In this document: positions 16,838 to 25,618 of the stretch, piece by piece
Layout: each line of letters opens with the position of its first letter
Position numbering within the stretch: the stretch's first letter is position 1
Notes under the pieces: generated by a model
What the model saw: the letters and a program-made list of their open reading frames with translations, nothing else
Databases searched by the model: none
Told to the model about the DNA's origin: nothing
Made by a program: the position numbers and the translations under genes
Source of the DNA: Bacillus sp. ISL-37
GTDB taxonomy: Bacteria > Bacillota > Bacilli > Bacillales > Cytobacillaceae
Length of the DNA: 64,000 nt
NCBI RefSeq assembly: GCF_018613315.1
Contig: NZ_JAGGQL010000039.1
Coordinates: 1 to 64,000 of the forward strand
Direction: 5' to 3'

Positions 16838-17188
16838 GTGTCCAACTCCAGCGCTTGTCGGGGCTGACCGAGGCGCTTGCGCTTTTCTTTGTCCAGCTAC
16901 AGCGCCTAGCCCCTCGAGTCGCTTGTCTAGTTTCGCCTCCTAGAAACTCCGAAACTTCAACTCCAACGGCAGAAGCAAAAAGCGCTTCTTTGTCGGAGTC
17001 TCCAGTTTCTGCGTTTCTGGGCAGTCGGCTATACTTTTCGATTTCGGTCCGCCCACTGAAGTCAAAGAACGACTTCACCGGTCGGCCCTCCGAGGCACAC
17101 GATGTGCTAGACCCGCCAGCCACAGGACGTGGCGTTTTTAGGCGGGCAGCGCTTGTCGGGGCTGACCGAGGCGCTTGCGCTTTTCTTA
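16838..17188 (-). repeat. GC-rich 3'-end repeat (stop-codon-linked family), composite copy
   Basis: Read on the minus strand this begins at the yqgV stop (TAAGAAAAGCGCAAGCGCC), then GTCAGCCCCGACAAGCGCTG, and later AAGTCGTTCTTTGACTTC and CGAGGGGCTAGGCGCTG, the landmarks of the copies behind ispG and ispH. It is longer because of two inserts. One near 17092-17146 contains a GCCACAGGACGTGGC hairpin. The other, at about 16930-17040, is rich in AGAAACTCCGAAACTTC-like sequence. A second copy of the outer end (AAGCGCAAGCGCC) lies at about 16838-16890. It fills the 425-bp gap between 16761 and 17185; no gene is visible here. Confidence 0.85.
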
Positions 17189-17500
17189 TTGCTGCAGCAA
17201 TTCGTTTACTCTGTTTACCTTATCCTGCATCTTTCTTTTCACATCACGCCTGTCATCAATCCGGATATTTGTGGCTACCCGCTGGATGCCAGCATTGAAC
17301 GGTGCTTCGTGAATCGCCTGGATTACCTCAAACAGAACGGGAAGTTCACCTTCAATCAAGGTATTCATCGGTGTAAGTTGATACTGGATTTTGCCTTGTT
17401 CTTCATACTGCTTAAGGATTCTTTGGATATCTGCTACATAGGAACTGACACTTGGTGTTTGTGTTCCAATTGGAATCACTGTTACATCTACAATTGCCAT
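17186..17500 (-). CDS. Thiamine-binding-type protein YqgV (MTH1187/DUF77 family)
   Basis: A 104-residue protein starting MAIVDVTVIPIGTQTPSVSSYVADI. The motif PIGT...S.S.YVA and the later GVQ-like RVATNIRIDDRRD are those of the MTH1187/YkoF-like group. These small ferredoxin-fold proteins form tetramers and bind thiamine or a related ligand. The start at 17500 is supported by AAGGAGAG 7 nt upstream; an in-frame ATG at 17539 is less likely. The TAA stop shares bases with the start of a GC-rich repeat. It lies 22 bp behind the yqgU-type lipoprotein gene and is probably co-transcribed. Confidence 0.87.
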   Translation of the reverse strand: MAIVDVTVIPIGTQTPSVSSYVADIQRILKQYEEQGKIQYQLTPMNTLIEGELPVLFEVIQAIHEAPFNAGIQRVATNIRIDDRRDVKRKMQDKVNRVNELLQQ

Positions 17501-17522
17501 CAAAATCTCTCCTTGAAAATTA

Positions 17523-18683
17523 TTAGTGAACGAGATCAATTATCTCGTTTGTCTCGATATTCAAGACTTTATCAAACTGGAAACCGTACAGGCACATTTC
17601 TCCGGAGGGAGAGCAGGAAAGGGGCTCGTTGGCCATTTCGGTGAAAATAACCTCCTCGTTACCTGAATCTAAATGATAACGGAGCAAATCAAATCCACCA
17701 TCGTAAAGGTCCGCTTCACCCTGCTCTGTTGCCCGCAGATAAATAAAATTCTTTCCATTATCCATTAAATCATAAAAAGGAACGACCCAGCCAGAAAAAG
17801 AAGTTAATAACGGAGCCTCGATACTTCCGACCGATTTGTCACCATTCCTGAAGAAGGCATACTGGCCCGATTCTTCATTTTCTTCTTCATCCACTTTTAC
17901 TGTCATTAAGTATGGTCCTTGCGAATCAAATTGATATACACCTTCGAGTAAGGTTTCCGTTTTGTTTTCCTTCAAAGAAAAGGTTCGTAGCGGGGCATCT
18001 AGTGAAATCCCGTCTTCATCCCACTTCTGATAAACGAGGACATCCTCAGAAATCCATCTTACAAAAGGCTCTGGCAGTTTGATCTCTTTCAGATTATTAT
18101 CCCTTAAATCCAATAAATAACTACTGAAATCCCAATCTTCTGTAAATGCAGAAACAACTAGGAAATTCTCATCGAATGGATTCCACTCAAAAGTTAGTTC
18201 ATATGATTGAATGCTTGTAGTATACGATTCTTTCCCTGTCAAATCGATAACAGTGAGGAGGCCCTCCTCTGATGCAGCGCTATGTATCATCACCTTTTTC
18301 TTCTCCGGACTTGGTACCGCGGTTATGATTGGCTGCTCGCTTCTATACAGCAATGATGCCTTTCCTGTTCCAAGATTGTATGAATATAATAAAGAAGTGC
18401 CTTCCCCTTTATTCGAAATGTAGAGAATTTCTGATTCACTTAGCCAGCCTGCAGACTTATAGAATTCTTCCTGTTCCCCCATCTCGATTGGAACAATTTC
18501 CGCTCCTAAAAACGAAGGCCCTGGAGATTCCTTAAATCTTTTTAAGCTGTGACCAGCTCCCTCATGCAATGAAGCATCAAGCTTCTGGGAGCAGCCGGAT
18601 AGGCCGAGTGCAGAAGTGATGATGATCAGCAACAACCAGCTAACATAAGGTATACGATATGTACTCTCCTTAATTTGCCTCAC
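17523..18683 (-). CDS. YqgU-like lipoprotein
   Basis: A 386-residue protein with a lipoprotein signal: basic start MRQIKES, hydrophobic VSWLLLIIITSALGL and lipobox LSGC (Cys31). The exported part contains repeated WxxxxEILYISN-like and beta-strand rich segments reminiscent of a beta-propeller (TolB-like): ESEILYISNKGEGTSLLYSYNLGTG and FIYLRATEQGEADLYDGG. Position upstream of yqgV matches B. subtilis yqgU; its function is unknown. GTG start (GTGAGGCAAATT) behind a G-rich GGGGGGGTAGAG. Confidence 0.85.
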   Translation of the reverse strand: MRQIKESTYRIPYVSWLLLIIITSALGLSGCSQKLDASLHEGAGHSLKRFKESPGPSFLGAEIVPIEMGEQEEFYKSAGWLSESEILYISNKGEGTSLLYSYNLGTGKASLLYRSEQPIITAVPSPEKKKVMIHSAASEEGLLTVIDLTGKESYTTSIQSYELTFEWNPFDENFLVVSAFTEDWDFSSYLLDLRDNNLKEIKLPEPFVRWISEDVLVYQKWDEDGISLDAPLRTFSLKENKTETLLEGVYQFDSQGPYLMTVKVDEEENEESGQYAFFRNGDKSVGSIEAPLLTSFSGWVVPFYDLMDNGKNFIYLRATEQGEADLYDGGFDLLRYHLDSGNEEVIFTEMANEPLSCSPSGEMCLYGFQFDKVLNIETNEIIDLVH

Positions 18684-18887
18684 CTCTACCCCCCCATTTT
18701 AAACAATGTATATATCTGTACGTTAGAAACTCGTAAATGTTTCAATGAATTCCGAAAAATTCATATATATTTTTAATACAGAATATTACTGACTTCCATC
18801 AAACAAAAGTAAAAATCCCACTAAGTAATATCCCATGTATCCAGGCAAATTACCATCCTTATTTTTCTAAAAGAAACAATTTTCATA

Positions 18888-18920
18888 ATAAAAACCTGCA
18901 CCATTAAGGCACAGGTTTCT
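18888..18920 (-). terminator. Terminator of the LTA synthase gene
   Basis: Minus-strand hairpin AGAAACCTGTGCC / GGTGCAGGTTTTTAT behind the LTA synthase stop. The rest of 18684-18887 is AT-rich with nothing I can name. Confidence 0.82.
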
Positions 18921-18927
18921 CTAAGAT

Positions 18928-20817
18928 TTACTCATTTGATGTCGGGTAACTCTTTTCTTTACTGGCATTTTTCTCGTCATAAAATCTCAGCAAGTCCCCG
19001 TAAATAATTTTATCGGAAAACTCAAGCTCGTTCTTTGCTTGATCAAAGAAAGGCTCACAAGCTGCTTTGTCAGTCGGCTCACCAGTTGATTTATCATAGC
19101 AAGTTTCTCTTGTGAATACATGATCCTTCGTGATGAAGCTGCCATCGCGCAGAACCGCAAAGTCAAGCCGGTCCTTTGAGAATAGGTCTGATCCGAAGTC
19201 AATGTTATTCTTAGTATCGATTCCCAACAGGTGGAGAATAGTCGGCTTGAGGTCAATCTGTCCGCCTACAGTTGGAATCGTCTTGCCTTCCTGACCAGGG
19301 ATATGAACAATCAATGGCACCTGCTGTAGCTGCGTGCTTTCAAAAGGTGTAATCTCCTTGCCGAGATACTCACCCATCGCCTTATTATGGTTCTCGGAGA
19401 TTCCATAATGATCACCGTATAAAATGATGATTGAGTCCTCATAGAGGCCCTCTTCTTTTAATTCTTGTATAAACAGCTTCAAAGCTTCATCCTGATAACG
19501 GACAGTCGGGAAATAATTGTTGACTGTCTTATCATTTGAAGTATATGGCTCGACAAAGCGGTCTTCCTCGTTCAATTCGAATGGGAAGTGATTCGTCAAT
19601 GTAATGAACTTTGAATAGAATGGCTTTGGCATAGCCTTCAAATGATCAACAGACTGTTGGAAGAACTCAATATCTTTCATTCCCCAGCCTACTGAATTTT
19701 CTTCTTTCACATCATAATCCGGCAACGAGTAGAAGCGCTCGTATCCCAGTGATTGATACATGATATCTCGGTTCCAGAAGCTCTTGTTATTCGCATGCAG
19801 AGAAGCAGTGAAATAGCCGTTCTCATTCAAGATTTCAGGTGTCGCTGAATATTCATTACCTGAGTGCGTAAAGAAAACTGCACCTCGGCTTAATGGATAC
19901 AATGAGTTATCAACAAGGAATTCAGAGTCTGAAGTTTTACCCTGGCCGGTCTGGTGATAAAAATTATTAAAGTAATAGCTTTCTTTAATGAAATCGTTCA
20001 GGAAAGGTGTAATTTCCTGGCCATTCACAGTTTGATTTATGACAAAGTTCTGCGTGGATTCCATTGAAACCAGAATCACGTTCTTGCCCTTGGCAACACC
20101 AAACATGTCCTCGTTCGGCGGCAGATAGTTAGCGCGCACATAGTTGTCGATATCAGCCAGTTCACTGCCATCAGCCATAGCTCTCTGTGCCGAAGACTTT
20201 GACTGTAAGAAAGCATCATAAAGGTGATAATTGTATGTCCCAATATTCTTGACCAGCATTTCTCTATCGAATGTTCTTGTCAACAGCTGCGGACGCTCAG
20301 TTTCAGCCATTCCCAGGTTGAAAAATGAAATCGCGATCGCCACAAGAAAATATGCTCTGCGGTCCACCTTGGTATATTCCCGATATCCTATTAGATTTGG
20401 TTTAATTTTTAATACGAGTGGCAGTAGGAAGAAATCAGCGAAATATAACAAGTCACTGAAGTTGATCAATTCAGTAACACTGCTTCCCAAGTCGCTCATA
20501 TTGCTCGTTTGGAAAAGCACAGGTATCGTCAGGAAGTCATTGAAGAAACGGTAGAACACTACATTCGCGAAAAGAATCGCTGAAACTATGAAACTTGTAA
20601 TCAAAATGTAGCGTTTCTGAGCCTTTTCCTTCATGAACATGCTGATTCCAAAAATGACCATCAGGAAACTTAATGGATTCATGAACAGGATGATCTCCTG
20701 TCTCCAGTTCTCAATCTTTATATCAAAGCTAGTTTTATAGGCAATATAAGTCTTTAGCCAAAGCAGGATTGTCGCAATCACAACGATGGATGCTTTAGTC
20801 CATTTATTATTCTTCAT
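18928..20817 (-). CDS. LTA synthase family protein (LtaS/YqgS type)
   Basis: Membrane sulfatase-like polymerase of polyglycerolphosphate. The N-terminal part has five hydrophobic segments ([16 protein letters not shown] through FAVLV-like segments to [11 protein letters not shown]). The extracellular domain starts with [17 protein letters not shown], where the Thr is the expected catalytic residue. Metal and substrate motifs follow ([33 protein letters not shown]). The start at ATG 20817 (MKNNKWTKA) is fixed by AGGGAGGT; about 629 residues, usual for the family. By position it corresponds to B. subtilis yqgS. Monocistronic, with a likely promoter TTGCTT-17-TAAGAT upstream. Confidence 0.93.
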   Translation of the reverse strand: MKNNKWTKASIVVIATILLWLKTYIAYKTSFDIKIENWRQEIILFMNPLSFLMVIFGISMFMKEKAQKRYILITSFIVSAILFANVVFYRFFNDFLTIPVLFQTSNMSDLGSSVTELINFSDLLYFADFFLLPLVLKIKPNLIGYREYTKVDRRAYFLVAIAISFFNLGMAETERPQLLTRTFDREMLVKNIGTYNYHLYDAFLQSKSSAQRAMADGSELADIDNYVRANYLPPNEDMFGVAKGKNVILVSMESTQNFVINQTVNGQEITPFLNDFIKESYYFNNFYHQTGQGKTSDSEFLVDNSLYPLSRGAVFFTHSGNEYSATPEILNENGYFTASLHANNKSFWNRDIMYQSLGYERFYSLPDYDVKEENSVGWGMKDIEFFQQSVDHLKAMPKPFYSKFITLTNHFPFELNEEDRFVEPYTSNDKTVNNYFPTVRYQDEALKLFIQELKEEGLYEDSIIILYGDHYGISENHNKAMGEYLGKEITPFESTQLQQVPLIVHIPGQEGKTIPTVGGQIDLKPTILHLLGIDTKNNIDFGSDLFSKDRLDFAVLRDGSFITKDHVFTRETCYDKSTGEPTDKAACEPFFDQAKNELEFSDKIIYGDLLRFYDEKNASKEKSYPTSNE

Positions 20818-20930
20818 TTGTTTGTACCTCCCTGTTAAAAATAACAGATATGGGAAATTTAAGGTGATTTTTTCCACCTGCTTAAGAATCAAAGATAATC
20901 TTAATACTTTTTTTTCTAAAAAGCAAACAA

Positions 20931-21002
20931 AATCAAACCTAAAAAAGCATAGACCAATTACTGTCATTTTCCTCTATTTTAGACGAATCAAACCTAAAAA
21001 AG
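20931..21002. repeat. 17-bp direct repeat upstream of the LTA synthase gene
   Basis: AATCAAACCTAAAAAAG occurs perfectly at 20931-20947 and 20986-21002, 55 bp apart. Both copies lie upstream of the probable -35 region of the LTA synthase gene. Spacing and identity suggest regulator sites, or a short duplication. Confidence 0.6.
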
Positions 21003-21045
21003 TTTCAGGAATGTCCAAATTCCGAAAATTGAAACTTTTAGCACA

Positions 21046-21079
21046 TAAAAAACAGGGAGTTTTGTCATAAAACTCCCTG
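21046..21079 (-). terminator. Terminator behind glcK
   Basis: Minus-strand hairpin CAGGGAGTTTT / AAAACTCCCTG with a 5-nt loop, followed by TTTTTTATG. Confidence 0.92.
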
Positions 21080-21086
21080 AGGCTTA

Positions 21087-22064
21087 TTAGGCATGTGCTA
21101 TCTTGTTTTTGACCAGCCACGCAGCACCAATCACACCTGCATCATTTCCCAATGTTGCGATACTGATTTCAGTCGATTGCGCTACTCGAGGAAAAGAATT
21201 ACGTAAAAATTGTTCTTTTATTGGATCGAGCAAAACATTTCCTGCTTTTGAAACTCCGCCTCCAAGGACGATTTTTTCAGGATTAAGCGTATTAGCGATA
21301 TTCGCAAGAGCAATTCCCAGATGCAAAGCAACTGAATCAATGACTTTCAACGCTAATTGGTCATTTCTTTTTGCAGAATCAAAAACATCTTTTGCGGTAA
21401 CATGGCCAGTTTCCTTATACACCACCGCCAGTTCTCCGGCTGGGGTTCCTTCGTTTAATGCTTCAGTGGCAATTCGGACAATTCCAGTTGCTGATGCAAT
21501 CGTTTCCAGGCAGCCAGTCTTGCCACAGTTACACGGAGCCCCACCTTCAGCCATAGAAGTAATATGGCCTATTTCACCAGCAGCACCGCTGACACCGTGT
21601 ACAATGTCGCCATTCGTGATAACGCCGCCGCCTACACCTGTTCCCAGAGTGACACATACAAGATCTTTTGCACCATTTCCAGCACCTTTCCACATCTCAC
21701 CAAGTGCTGCGCAGTTAGCGTCATTATCGATTACAGCCGGAAGCGAGGTTTCGACTTCAAGCAAGTCTTTTAATGGGTAAGGCTCTCTCCATCCAAGGTT
21801 CACTGCTTCATAAATTACGCCAGTGGCAAGGTCAACTGGACCAGGTGCCCCCATGCCAATCCCGATGATTTCACTTTTTGAATGCCCTAACTCTTCAAGC
21901 TTCGCATCAATCGCCTTTGCGATATTGACCGTTATATTTTTCCCTTCGTCTGAAACATCTGTTGGGATCTCCCATTTATGAAGGATTTCTCCATATAAAC
22001 TTATGAAAGCAAGTTTAGTTGTTGTTCCTCCTAAATCTACACCTACAAGCCACTTTTCAGCCAT
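21087..22064 (-). CDS. glcK: Glucokinase, ROK family
   Basis: ATP-dependent glucokinase (YqgR type), 325 residues. The phosphate-binding opening [16 protein letters not shown], the [10 protein letters not shown] segment with the catalytic Asp, the [10 protein letters not shown] phosphate loop and the ROK zinc motif [10 protein letters not shown] are all present. It feeds free glucose into glycolysis as glucose 6-phosphate. Start ATG 22064 with AAAAGGTGACTG upstream. It is 16 bp behind yqgQ, so the pair is probably one operon, as in B. subtilis. Confidence 0.96.
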   Translation of the reverse strand: MAEKWLVGVDLGGTTTKLAFISLYGEILHKWEIPTDVSDEGKNITVNIAKAIDAKLEELGHSKSEIIGIGMGAPGPVDLATGVIYEAVNLGWREPYPLKDLLEVETSLPAVIDNDANCAALGEMWKGAGNGAKDLVCVTLGTGVGGGVITNGDIVHGVSGAAGEIGHITSMAEGGAPCNCGKTGCLETIASATGIVRIATEALNEGTPAGELAVVYKETGHVTAKDVFDSAKRNDQLALKVIDSVALHLGIALANIANTLNPEKIVLGGGVSKAGNVLLDPIKEQFLRNSFPRVAQSTEISIATLGNDAGVIGAAWLVKNKIAHA

Positions 22065-22080
22065 ATTCAGTCACCTTTTC

Positions 22081-22287
22081 TCATGTGCGTTTTTTTTCTT
22101 TTTCCATCCGGATTTCTTGTCTTAAAAGCAAAATCGCAGACTGGTAATCTTTTGTCTCAATCAATTGGGAATTATACAGTTCCTTCAGTTCGGCTCCCAT
22201 GAGCTCTAGATCCGCCACTCTGTCACCTATGTAAATAAATGTCCCGAATTTTTTCAAGAACTGCTGGATATCGTAAATCGTCTTCAA
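22081..22287 (-). CDS. yqgQ: YqgQ family protein (DUF910)
   Basis: A 68-residue protein, MKTIYDIQQFLKKFGTFIYIGDRVADLELMGAELKELYNSQLI, matching the conserved DUF910 pattern (FGTFIYTGDRxxDLELMxxEIxELY). It is known structurally as a small helical protein with possible nucleic-acid binding. TTG start at 22287 behind GAGGGGATT. It precedes glcK, an arrangement conserved in many Firmicutes. Confidence 0.9.
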   Translation of the reverse strand: MKTIYDIQQFLKKFGTFIYIGDRVADLELMGAELKELYNSQLIETKDYQSAILLLRQEIRMEKEKKRT

Positions 22288-22456
22288 CGTAATCCCCTCA
22301 ATGTTTGTGAAAATAAGAGCATGTTTCCATTACCTAAGTATAAAGGATACTTAATGCCTCCTCAAGTATGCAGGAGAAGATTTTATGACAAATACCAAAG
22401 TCTTTCATCACTCAATTGGCTTGCTCATCATGACTACCTTAAGACTTCTTACCAAT

Positions 22457-22484
22457 AAAAAAAGCAGCAAGCGCTGCTTTTTTT
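22457..22484. terminator. Symmetric hairpin, probable terminator
   Basis: AAAAAAAGCAGC / GCTGCTTTTTTT around a 4-nt loop. It lies in the 711-bp gap 22288-22998, which contains no credible gene. It is not obviously attached to a coding gene on the plus strand, so it may end a short transcript initiated upstream of yqgQ. Confidence 0.6.
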
Positions 22485-22504
22485 GTGTGGAGTGTTATGG
22501 GGCT

Positions 22505-22752
22505 GTTGATTTACGTTCCAGGCGCTTCGCTTTCCGCGGGAAGAATATGAAAAATACCAACTACCGTCTTTTTCATAAGCAATTCTTCCTCGGGGCTGGC
22601 GCTGAGCCTCCTCGCCGCCGTTGGCGTCTGCGGGGTCTCACCCGTCCAGCTAATCCCGCAGGACTTTGAAGAGCTACCTCGAACCTTCCCACGCACGATG
22701 GAAATGCGTTAGCATTTTCGGAGGAGTCTACGCGCCTTCCACTCCAATCAAC
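22505..22752. repeat. Dispersed palindromic element (GTTGATT family), copy 1
   Basis: Bounded by GTTGATT and AATCAAC. Conserved blocks are CCAGGCGCTTCGCTTTCCGC, CTCGGGGCTGGCGCTGAGCC, GTCTGCGGGGTCTCAC and CGCGCCTTCCACTCC. A nested hairpin (GAAGAATATG ... CATAAGCAATTCTTC) splits the central CCGCGG/GGGG block. This copy also carries an extra insert of about 58 bp after CCCGCAGGAC (22672-22727) with its own GAAATGC/GCATTTTC hairpin. Open frames across it are repeat-derived. Confidence 0.9.
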
Positions 22753-22921
22753 AGGACTTCCAATCTTTGATAGAGCGCACCTAATCTCTTCTCTAAAAAG
22801 ACTTAAATAGTGCATGAGAAGATGGATATGTATCGAAAAATACTCAACTGCATAGGAACAATTAAATTATTCAAGATGGTACCCTTTCAAACAACTTGCT
22901 TCCTAGTACCTTTTATTACGT

Positions 22922-22962
22922 AAAAAGGGTTTCGGAACGAGAACATTCCTAGACCCTTTTTT
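22922..22962. terminator. Long-loop hairpin before the spore gene 3' end
   Basis: AAAAAGGGT / ACCCTTTTTT with an inner GGAACG/CATTCC stem. A second weak hairpin AGCAGC / GCTGCTTTT at 22971-22991 on the minus strand lies directly behind the SpoVAF-like gene stop. Confidence 0.6.
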
Positions 22963-22998
22963 CCAATACTAAAAGCAGCATAGGCTGCTACTTAAATC

Positions 22999-24459
22999 CT
23001 ACCTATCGGGATCCTGCGGTTTCAAAATCCGCGGCCTTCTGTTCTTTAATGGGATTGGAGACCGAACGAGCACGTCACGGAATGCCCGCGGGTTGAACGG
23101 TATGAATGGCCACAGGTAAGGTACTCCAAAGGAATTCATTCTTGCAAGCAAGATGATGAACAGGACGACCCCAATCAGGAATCCGTATAGCTGGAATGCT
23201 GCAGTCAGTACTAACAGGAAGATCCTTATAAGCCGGTTTGCCAGGCTCATTTCATAACTTGGTGTTGCGAAAGTTCCAATTGCCGCAATCGCAAGGTAAA
23301 GGATGACTTCATTTGTCAGCAGTCCCACTTCGACTGCCACTTGCCCAATCATCAAGGCGGCGACAAGTCCAAGCGCGGTTGCCAGGGAGGTCGGCGTATG
23401 GATTGCAGCCATCCTGAGCACATCGATTCCTATTTCAATCAGGAAGAACTGAAGAAATAACGGAATTTGACCTGGATCATTTGGACCGATAAATGCCAGC
23501 TTCTCCGGGAGCAGTTCTGGTTTGACCGCGAATAAATACCATAAAGGAAGCATGAACAAGGATGACCATACAGCCATGAAACGCACCATTCTCAGATAAG
23601 CCCCTACAAGCGGTTTATTTCGGTACTCCTCGGCATGCTGCAAATGATGCCAGAAGGTTGTCGGCGTTATAAGGACACTTGGGGATCCGTCAACGATGAT
23701 GCAGACATGCCCTTCATATAAATGTGTTGCAGCGGTATCCGGGCGCTCTGTGTATCTTACAGTGGGAAATGGGTTCCAATGCTGGCCCGAGATAAATTCC
23801 TCGATCGTTTTCTCTCCCATCGGCAGTCCGTCCGTATCAATTTTACTGATTGAATCCTTTACTTTCTTGACCATCTCAGGATCGGCAATATCTTCAATAT
23901 AGCTTACGACCACATCCGTTTGCGACCTTCTGCCGACCTGCATGTACTCCATTCTCAATGTGCGGTCACGGATTCTCCTTCTTGTAAGCGCAGTATTGAA
24001 GACCAATGTTTCCACGAAACCATCTCTCGAACCTCTTACCACCCTTTCGGTATCTGGTTCCTGCGGACCGCGAACTGGATAGGTTCTTGCATCTATCAGG
24101 ATGATTTCGGCCACTCCATCTACCGCAAGCGCCGTAGGGCCGGCCAGAACCATATCTGCTACCTTATCAAGGTCGTCAGTCGTTTCTACCTCAACATAAG
24201 GGATGTATGTCTTGACCAGTTTCTTGAGTGTATCAATGTCCAGGGCGCCAGGCTCAAGTTTCGCAAGCAACTGCATGATATAGAGAAGAATATCGTCCTT
24301 TACGAATCCATCTACAAGAAACAAAGCCATTTCCCTGCCGGCGTACTCGACATCCAGCTGGATGACATCAAAACTTTTGCCAATTCCAAGTTCTTCTCTT
24401 AAATACTTAATATTTTTTTTCAGATTTTCCTGTACGGGATGCTTCGTTTTTTCTGCCAT
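22999..24459 (-). CDS. GerA/SpoVAF-family spore membrane protein
   Basis: A 486-residue protein of the GerA-type receptor A-subunit family, closest by layout to SpoVAF. The N-terminal hydrophilic half contains DVIQLDVEYAGREMALFLVDGFVKDD and RGSRDGFVETLVFNTALTRRRIRD, a family hallmark. The second half has about five membrane segments, with EIGIDVLRMAAIHTPTSLATALGLVAALMIGQVAVEVGLLTNEVI holding the conserved germinant-receptor pattern. It ends in a basic proline-rich tail. It stands alone, without gerB/gerC or spoVA partners. I could not see a convincing SigG or SigF promoter. Confidence 0.9.
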   Translation of the reverse strand: MAEKTKHPVQENLKKNIKYLREELGIGKSFDVIQLDVEYAGREMALFLVDGFVKDDILLYIMQLLAKLEPGALDIDTLKKLVKTYIPYVEVETTDDLDKVADMVLAGPTALAVDGVAEIILIDARTYPVRGPQEPDTERVVRGSRDGFVETLVFNTALTRRRIRDRTLRMEYMQVGRRSQTDVVVSYIEDIADPEMVKKVKDSISKIDTDGLPMGEKTIEEFISGQHWNPFPTVRYTERPDTAATHLYEGHVCIIVDGSPSVLITPTTFWHHLQHAEEYRNKPLVGAYLRMVRFMAVWSSLFMLPLWYLFAVKPELLPEKLAFIGPNDPGQIPLFLQFFLIEIGIDVLRMAAIHTPTSLATALGLVAALMIGQVAVEVGLLTNEVILYLAIAAIGTFATPSYEMSLANRLIRIFLLVLTAAFQLYGFLIGVVLFIILLARMNSFGVPYLWPFIPFNPRAFRDVLVRSPIPLKNRRPRILKPQDPDR

Positions 24460-24736
24460 ATTCTATCCTAACACCTTTCATTAAGGCTCTTTTATAGACT
24501 TTGTTCATGCGGCAATGAATCTTACCGTGGTCTTAGACCAGGTTAAAATTGAAAGAGCACTTACCATGTATTACAGGAAAAGCTATTAAGCAATAAACTG
24601 ACCAATATTTTCCTGTCCGCTTCTTTCACCATCTTAGACAAAAAAACGCAAATACATACTTAATTGCATGTGTTCCGGACAAGTATCATATAGTGGTTAT
24701 ACCGACCTACCAGACAATCTGAAAAGGGTGAGCTTA

Positions 24737-25618
24737 ATGAAAAAGTATGTATTTTTGGGAATTAGCGCTTTAGCCATTGCAGTCTCTGCGTTGATGATTC
24801 AACTTCAGAACATTAACAGTTCGGAGGAGACGATCACTTTTTTTCCTTTGAATGATTCTGTGCAGTACAAGAGCGCGAGTACTTCATTGACGCTGCAAAA
24901 AGATAAAAAGAATGATAAGCACACGATTGATTGGAAGATGCAATCCAGGTTGGACCAGGAGGCATACTTAAGACAGGATATGGGGCTATTATTCGTCAAC
25001 GGCCTTTTAAAAGGAAAAGCTGCCAAATGGGAGCAGGATACAGCAGATGTATACCAGGAAGACTTCATTTCAAACGGGGAAAGCGCAAGGTATGACGCCA
25101 TCACTTTTCATTATTCCGAACTGCATGGTGACGGCGATAGAATCACAAGCGCTCAAAGGATGTCTGATGACATGTTATATGTGATTGATTCTCCTTTCAG
25201 CCCACTTCAATCCTTCTCTATCGCCAAAAGTAAACAGGAGAAGGAATGGAAGAATGTCCTGGATCAGAGTGTAAGTAACACACTGAATAAAAGCTTGAAA
25301 AAGGCTGAAAAGACTTATGGGTTTAAAGCTTCGAATTATATTGCTGTACCTCTCGATACAATTAGACAATACGAAGACCAGCCTATAAAAGGTTTTACCC
25401 AAAAGGAGACTGCCAATATTGTTGGGAAGCTATGGGAGGGGTTATATAAAAATTATTACCTTGGCATAAAAAAAAGCGATGGCACTGTCGTTGATCCGAT
25501 TGACAGTACCATGCCTTTGATTTTGGTTTCTAATGATAAGAGCCACCTGCTGGTTGTAACACAAACTGACTCTGGTGAGAGCATTGTACTCAAGCAGCTT
25601 CTTCAAGGTAGTAATTAA
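24737..25618 (+). CDS. Hypothetical exported or membrane-anchored protein
   Basis: About 293 residues from ATG 24737 (MKKYVFLGISALAIAVSALMIQL), chosen because AAAAGGGTGAG lies just upstream; an in-frame start at 24668 lacks a ribosome site. A single N-terminal hydrophobic segment suggests a signal anchor or signal peptide without lipobox. The outer part is hydrophilic with motifs QDMGLLFVNGLLKGKAAKW and QEDFISNGESARYDAI. I do not recognise the family. It is divergent from the SpoVAF-like gene, hinting at a sporulation link, and its last 29 bp overlap the end of gluP on the other strand. Confidence 0.82.
   Translation: MKKYVFLGISALAIAVSALMIQLQNINSSEETITFFPLNDSVQYKSASTSLTLQKDKKNDKHTIDWKMQSRLDQEAYLRQDMGLLFVNGLLKGKAAKWEQDTADVYQEDFISNGESARYDAITFHYSELHGDGDRITSAQRMSDDMLYVIDSPFSPLQSFSIAKSKQEKEWKNVLDQSVSNTLNKSLKKAEKTYGFKASNYIAVPLDTIRQYEDQPIKGFTQKETANIVGKLWEGLYKNYYLGIKKSDGTVVDPIDSTMPLILVSNDKSHLLVVTQTDSGESIVLKQLLQGSN

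Noticed and set aside
16786-17298. 170-codon plus-strand and 105-codon minus-strand open frames
   Set aside because: They lie in the composite GC-rich repeat and run into yqgV antisense; no ribosome site or protein-like composition.
21103-21780. 225-codon open frame antisense to glcK
   Set aside because: Shadow of a well-supported ROK kinase; no ribosome site, skewed composition.
22385-22815. Open frames of 61-94 codons on both strands
   Set aside because: All derive from the GTTGATT-family repeat; Arg/Pro/Gly-rich translations with no ribosome site.
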